7,064 bases of DNA, from the NCBI GenBank assembly GCA_945788545.1, contig CALZMK010000074.1, forward strand, positions 1 to 7,064. Reading direction: 5' to 3'. The notes under the pieces are model-generated. The model had not been told where the DNA came from. It saw only the letters and a program-made list of their open reading frames with translations, and ran no database searches. How positions within the stretch are numbered: position 1 is the first letter of the stretch; each line of letters starts with the position of its first letter. Below, in pieces: positions 6,867 through 7,064 of the stretch. The translations under genes and the position numbers were made by a program. The DNA comes from an uncultured Prevotella sp. Lineage in GTDB: Bacteria; Bacteroidota; Bacteroidia; Bacteroidales; Bacteroidaceae.

Positions 6867-7064
6867 TTATTTCTCATGCAAGAAAATCTGTAGGAAGTGT
6901 TGTTGTCCCTTTCCTGTGATCATGGGTGTCACAGCCAACTCCATACCGTGGTCGGTTGAGATCCAGCACTCTTTCACAGCCATGATTCCCCTCTCAATCC
7001 ACTTCTGCATGGGTTCGCGTGTCTGCTTGAAGATATATCCGTTCTCGCGCAACCACTTAAACAA
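6867..7064 (-). CDS. Phage antirepressor, KilAC-like C-terminal domain (5' end beyond window)
   Basis: Only the last 65 codons and the TAA stop (6867-6869) lie in the window; the frame is open to the right edge. The segment WLRENGYIFKQTREPMQKWI, then STDHG and TPMITGKGQQHFLQIFL, fits the C-terminal end of the KilAC (ANT) domain of phage antirepressors, with the typical pattern xTGKGQxYF followed by a short hydrophobic end. In phages such proteins relieve repression and help switch from lysogeny to lytic growth. The N-terminal domain (Bro, Rha or AntA type) is not visible, so the subtype is unknown. The first in-frame codon at the edge is TTG, but nothing suggests that it is the start. It is the strongest sign that this end of the window belongs to a phage-related element. 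Confidence 0.75.
   Translation of the reverse strand: MFKWLRENGYIFKQTREPMQKWIERGIMAVKECWISTDHGMELAVTPMITGKGQQHFLQIFLHEK

Overview
The window looks like a chromosomal segment of a Bacteroidales bacterium (Bacteroides/Prevotella type). The evidence is the protein families, AT-rich leaders mostly without Shine-Dalgarno sequences, and a TAnnTTTG-like promoter box. All six supported genes lie on the minus strand, so transcription runs from high to low coordinates. Every sizeable plus-strand reading frame is a shadow of one of these genes.

Layout in order of transcription. (1) At the right edge (6867-7064) is the C-terminal end of a phage-type antirepressor with a KilAC-like domain, cut by the window. 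(2) Next is a small M15-family (VanY/endolysin-like) zinc peptidase at 6326-6766. (3) A 96-residue OB-fold-like protein of DUF3127 type follows at 5914-6204. (4) A 136-residue protein that I do not recognise lies at 5491-5901. (5) A 764-residue primase/helicase-like protein with a VirE/BT4734-type N-terminus lies at 3200-5494. It overlaps the stop of gene 4 by ATGA and ends at a likely intrinsic terminator (3149-3168). (6) After a 284-nt non-coding spacer comes the first half (971 residues) of a large secreted alpha-2-macroglobulin-family protein, which runs off the left edge.

Genes 1-5 read as one accessory module, probably part of a prophage, satellite or integrative element: a phage regulator, a peptidoglycan peptidase, a putative single-stranded-DNA-binding protein, an unknown partner and a replication primase/ATPase. 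No integrase, terminase, capsid gene, tRNA or attachment site is visible, so the type of element cannot be settled. Gene 6 looks like an ordinary host chromosomal gene with its own promoter, so the element/host boundary may lie in the 2916-3199 spacer.

The most unusual non-coding feature is that three of the spacers in or next to the module each carry a different short tandem repeat. There are five copies of an 8-mer directly after the primase stop (3161-3200), about five degenerate 9-15-mers after the peptidase gene (6253-6312), and four copies of a 9-mer before the peptidase gene (6803-6838). The 2916-3199 spacer also holds a perfect 9-bp inverted repeat and a 9-bp direct repeat.
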